Shown: positions 8,385 through 9,735 of the stretch, piece after piece | Numbering within the stretch: position 1 is the stretch's first letter | Layout of the letters: every line of letters starts with the position of its first letter | Assembly (NCBI GenBank): GCA_041484845.1 | Contig: JBGPIK010000262.1 | Span: 1 to 9,735, forward strand | Length of the DNA: 9,735 bases | Direction: 5' to 3' | From: JBGPIK01 sp041484845 | GTDB lineage: Bacteria > Desulfobacterota > Binatia > UBA9968 | Notes under the pieces: model-generated | What the model was told of the DNA's origin: nothing | What the model saw: the letters and a program-made list of their open reading frames with translations, nothing else | Database searches by the model: none | Position numbers and translations under genes: made by a program

Positions 8385-8413
8385 TGACTTCGTCTTATAA
8401 CATCTGTTATAAG
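8384..8413 (+). promoter_or_regulatory. Mirror-image promoter of the membrane-protein gene
   Basis: On the plus strand, TTGACT (8384-8389) and TATAAG (8408-8413) are again 18 nt apart, created by the dyad symmetry. Transcription would start near 8420, giving a leader of about 37 nt with AAGG 8443-8446 before ATG 8457. The two promoters overlap completely, so RNA polymerase could occupy only one at a time. Confidence 0.6.
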
Positions 8414-8423
8414 CATAAGTCAA
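8394..8423 (-). promoter_or_regulatory. Promoter of the helicase operon
   Basis: On the minus strand, TTGACT (8423-8418) and TATAAG (8399-8394) each match the sigma70 consensus at 5 of 6 positions, with an 18-nt spacer. The expected start near 8387 is only about 3 nt before ATG 8384, so the helicase message would be almost leaderless. This agrees with the lack of a clear Shine-Dalgarno there. Confidence 0.65.
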
Positions 8424-8456
8424 CTAGCACGCGATATGTACTAAGGCAATGAACTG

Positions 8457-9113
8457 ATGGAGAATATGAGTCGAAACGAGAACGGCGAAAGCAAATCGAA
8501 GTACGATGTATACCTCGAAGAACGCAAACTCCTCATCGATGCGGAACGAGAAGGTGCGAGAACTTTTGACAAAGCGATCTTAACGTTATCCGCAGGTGCT
8601 CTGGCGCTCTCCATCACATTCCTTGAAAAGGTTGTCCCGATTTCAAAGGCCACAACACGGTGGCCACTAACTGCCTCGTGGATTGCGTTCGGCGTATCGA
8701 TTTTCTTGATCCTATTTTCATTCTTAACGAGCCAGTGGGCGTGTATTAAGCAGCGAGAGATTTTGGATAGTGAATGGCTTGACGTACCGAAGCAACAGAA
8801 GCAAAATCAGAAAAATAGATGGACGACTGCTACGACAGTTTTAAACATAACATCGATCTTTGCATTTGCGGCGGGCATAACGTTTTTTTGCTACTTTACC
8901 ACTGCGAATCTACCAAAGGAGAGCACCATGAGTGAAAAAAGTAAAGACTATGGATTTACTCCGCCAAGCGCCCCAGTTAAGAACATCGAAAAAGGCTTCA
9001 CTCCGCCGAAGGCGCCCTCAAAACCAATAGAAGAAGGCTATACCCCTCCCAGAACGCCATTGGCGCCGCCCAAGCCAGCTCCGGAGCCTCCGGTCCCACC
9101 AGAAAAAAAATAG
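8457..9113 (+). CDS. Three-helix membrane protein with proline-rich repeat tail
   Basis: This 218-aa protein begins with a charged segment containing EERKLLIDAEREGARTFDKA (about 21-40). Three hydrophobic helices follow at about 39-57, 71-90 and 127-149, with a basic/polar Lys-Gln loop between helices 2 and 3. The segment after helix 3 is hydrophilic and rich in Pro (three repeats). From memory, the N-terminal motif recalls a widespread uncharacterised membrane family; no function is known to me. It is transcribed divergently from the defence operon and separated from it only by the shared palindrome, so it may be co-regulated or a membrane partner. A weak AAGG lies 10 nt before ATG 8457; ATG 8466 is an alternative start. 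The tail has its own strong start site at 8928, so this may be two products or a fusion of genes that are separate elsewhere. Confidence 0.85.
   Translation: MENMSRNENGESKSKYDVYLEERKLLIDAEREGARTFDKAILTLSAGALALSITFLEKVVPISKATTRWPLTASWIAFGVSIFLILFSFLTSQWACIKQREILDSEWLDVPKQQKQNQKNRWTTATTVLNITSIFAFAAGITFFCYFTTANLPKESTMSEKSKDYGFTPPSAPVKNIEKGFTPPKAPSKPIEEGYTPPRTPLAPPKPAPEPPVPPEKK
8915..8921 (+). promoter_or_regulatory. Internal Shine-Dalgarno within the membrane-protein gene
   Basis: AAAGGAG followed by a 6-nt spacer and ATG 8928, all in the reading frame of the longer gene. Its quality is higher than that of the upstream start, so internal initiation is plausible. Confidence 0.6.
8928..9113 (+). 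CDS. Possible separate 61-aa proline-rich protein from an internal start
   Basis: In-frame ATG 8928 is codon 158 of the membrane protein. It is preceded by AAAGGAG with a 6-nt spacer, a much better ribosome site than the one at 8457. The product (MSEKSKDYGFTPP...) would be soluble and basic to neutral, and would consist of three GF/YTPP repeats plus a Pro-rich end. It starts just after the third membrane helix, where a natural domain boundary would fall. Either the site is used for a second, shorter product, or it is the remnant of a formerly separate downstream gene now fused in frame. The sequence alone cannot choose between these. Confidence 0.45.
   Translation: MSEKSKDYGFTPPSAPVKNIEKGFTPPKAPSKPIEEGYTPPRTPLAPPKPAPEPPVPPEKK
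8952..9077 (+). repeat. Three tandem 42-bp (14-residue) GF/YTPP coding repeats
   Basis: Units begin at 8952, 8994 and 9036 (glycines 166, 180 and 194 of the membrane protein). Each starts G-[FY]-T-P-P-[SKR]-[AT]-P, and the first two also share K-x-I-E near the end. The 14-residue period is exact. The DNA copies have diverged in third codon positions, indicating that the protein motif rather than the DNA is maintained. Repeated Pro-Pro motifs are typical of flexible linkers or docking sites. Confidence 0.85.
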
Positions 9114-9178
9114 CTTAGCTAAGAATCGAGCTGCGTTGCGGCCAGAAAAATCAGGCGGTTCGTGTTCAGAAAAAAGTT

Positions 9179-9589
9179 TCATTTTTTTGATAACCGCGTC
9201 CCAATCGGACTCCAGGCATAACTGCGACTAAAGTGGATTCGTGGACTTTTTGGAATCGGGTCTAGTATCGAAACACCATGCCGTTGCGTGAAGAGTCTTC
9301 GAACTCTTCCCATTATTTTATCACTGTTCTGGTGATCGCTCAGTTCTGTTTGTGAAGCTTCCAGGTTTCGGGAGCGGAAGAATCTTTGCGGGTCCGGCCT
9401 GAGTCGCTGCATTGCTAATCGTCGCAAGTCAGTACCCGAATCGGCGTAAGCGACCTGGCATCGCTCACCGCGAAGCACGCGCGCGATCGCGTAGAGCGCA
9501 AGTACCGGTGCGATCCCAAAGATAAAGGCAAAAGCATTACGGATAAGCGTTATGGCGTTGAATCTGTCCCTGATCTCTTCCGGAATCAT
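9179..9589 (-). CDS. Doubtful hypothetical protein with one hydrophobic segment
   Basis: The open frame is 136 codons from ATG 9587-9589 to a TGA at 9179-9181, convergent with the membrane-protein gene. Residues about 16-40 (IRNAFAFIFGIAPVLALYAI) form a plausible membrane helix. The remainder is Arg-, Ser- and Gln-rich with no motif I recognise. No good ribosome site precedes the start. It could be a small membrane protein, the decayed end of a larger one, or chance. I assign no function. Confidence 0.35.
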   Translation of the reverse strand: MIPEEIRDRFNAITLIRNAFAFIFGIAPVLALYAIARVLRGERCQVAYADSGTDLRRLAMQRLRPDPQRFFRSRNLEASQTELSDHQNSDKIMGRVRRLFTQRHGVSILDPIPKSPRIHFSRSYAWSPIGTRLSKK

Positions 9590-9735
9590 TCGATTGTTGC
9601 TCGGCAGAATGGCTGGCCTAGCGGAGTTTAAAATCGGTGCGGGGTGAAGCTAGCGCATCGTCCTCGGCCGCTTCCCACTGTGCGGTCCATCATAGTACCA
9701 AAGGAGGAGACGAAAACGCAAAGACTTTTAAGGAA
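9590..9735. other. No gene recognised at the right edge
   Basis: I see no convincing coding, RNA or terminator structure here. A Shine-Dalgarno-like AAAGGAGGA occurs on the plus strand at 9700-9708, but no ATG, GTG or TTG follows within the window. A plus-strand frame is open from 9632 to the edge with a GTG at 9644; it is too short to judge. Confidence 0.4.

Larger units (their letters stand above)
8384..8423. promoter_or_regulatory. 40-bp imperfect palindrome, probable operator for both divergent units
   Basis: The two 18-nt arms (8384-8401 and 8406-8423) match at 15 of 18 positions around a 4-nt centre, ATCT. The inner arms CTTATAAC / GTTATAAG and the outer arms TTGACTT / AAGTCAA are perfect; only a central triplet (CGT versus CAT) is unpaired. 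The dyad covers both promoters from -35 to -10. XRE-type regulators bind such inverted repeats, and two XRE domains are encoded in the operon, on the helicase and on the ImmA/IrrE protein. Autoregulation is inferred. Confidence 0.75.

Noticed and set aside
8421..8423. TTG start giving a helicase 13 residues longer
   Set aside because: No Shine-Dalgarno, and the TTG is the first three bases of a good -35 box. The 13 codons are the promoter palindrome itself.
9114..9123. 10-bp perfect palindrome CTTAGCTAAG just after the plus-strand stop
   Set aside because: Too short, without a loop or following U-tract, to be a terminator.
9170..9190. A-run and T-run flanking GTTTCA as a bidirectional terminator
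   Set aside because: The stem would be A:T pairs only, and no G+C-rich stem is present. It may help termination but I cannot support it as a feature.
9700..9708. AAAGGAGGA as a ribosome site for a plus-strand gene
   Set aside because: No start codon follows in the remaining 27 bases at usable spacing.

Overview
The window is bacterial and reads as an accessory defence or restriction locus. About 85% of it is one tightly packed operon on the minus strand. Base composition is roughly balanced and nothing fixes the taxon. Sigma70-like hexamers and purine-rich Shine-Dalgarno sites are consistent with many bacteria.

Right to left, the operon encodes: (1) an SNF2/RapA-type helicase of 1188 aa with an N-terminal XRE helix-turn-helix and a C-terminal DUF3883-like domain (8384-4818); (2) an XRE + ImmA/IrrE zinc metallopeptidase of 382 aa (4818-3670); (3) a PIN-domain ribonuclease-like protein of 197 aa (3680-3087); (4) a large DUF1156-type adenine-N6 DNA methyltransferase, open from 3090 to the left edge, so only its first 1030 codons are present. 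The junctions overlap by 1, 11 and 4 nt, so the four proteins were very probably selected to be made together. Helicase plus DUF1156 methylase recalls the predicted helicase-methylase-ATPase (DUF499) defence loci. The ATPase, if present, would lie beyond position 1. The protease + PIN pair looks like a toxin-antitoxin or regulatory module built into the operon.

On the plus strand, 8457-9113 encodes a three-helix membrane protein with a proline-rich tail of three 14-residue repeats. An internal ATG with a near-perfect Shine-Dalgarno (8928) could release the tail as a separate 61-aa protein. The two divergent units are separated by a 40-bp imperfect palindrome (8384-8423). Its symmetry places the same promoter, TTGACT-N18-TATAAG, on both strands. 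The helicase ATG lies at the likely transcription start, suggesting a near-leaderless mRNA. The helicase and the protease both carry XRE domains that could bind this dyad and control both directions.

The right end (9114-9735) holds one doubtful minus-strand ORF with a hydrophobic segment (9179-9589) and otherwise nothing recognisable.
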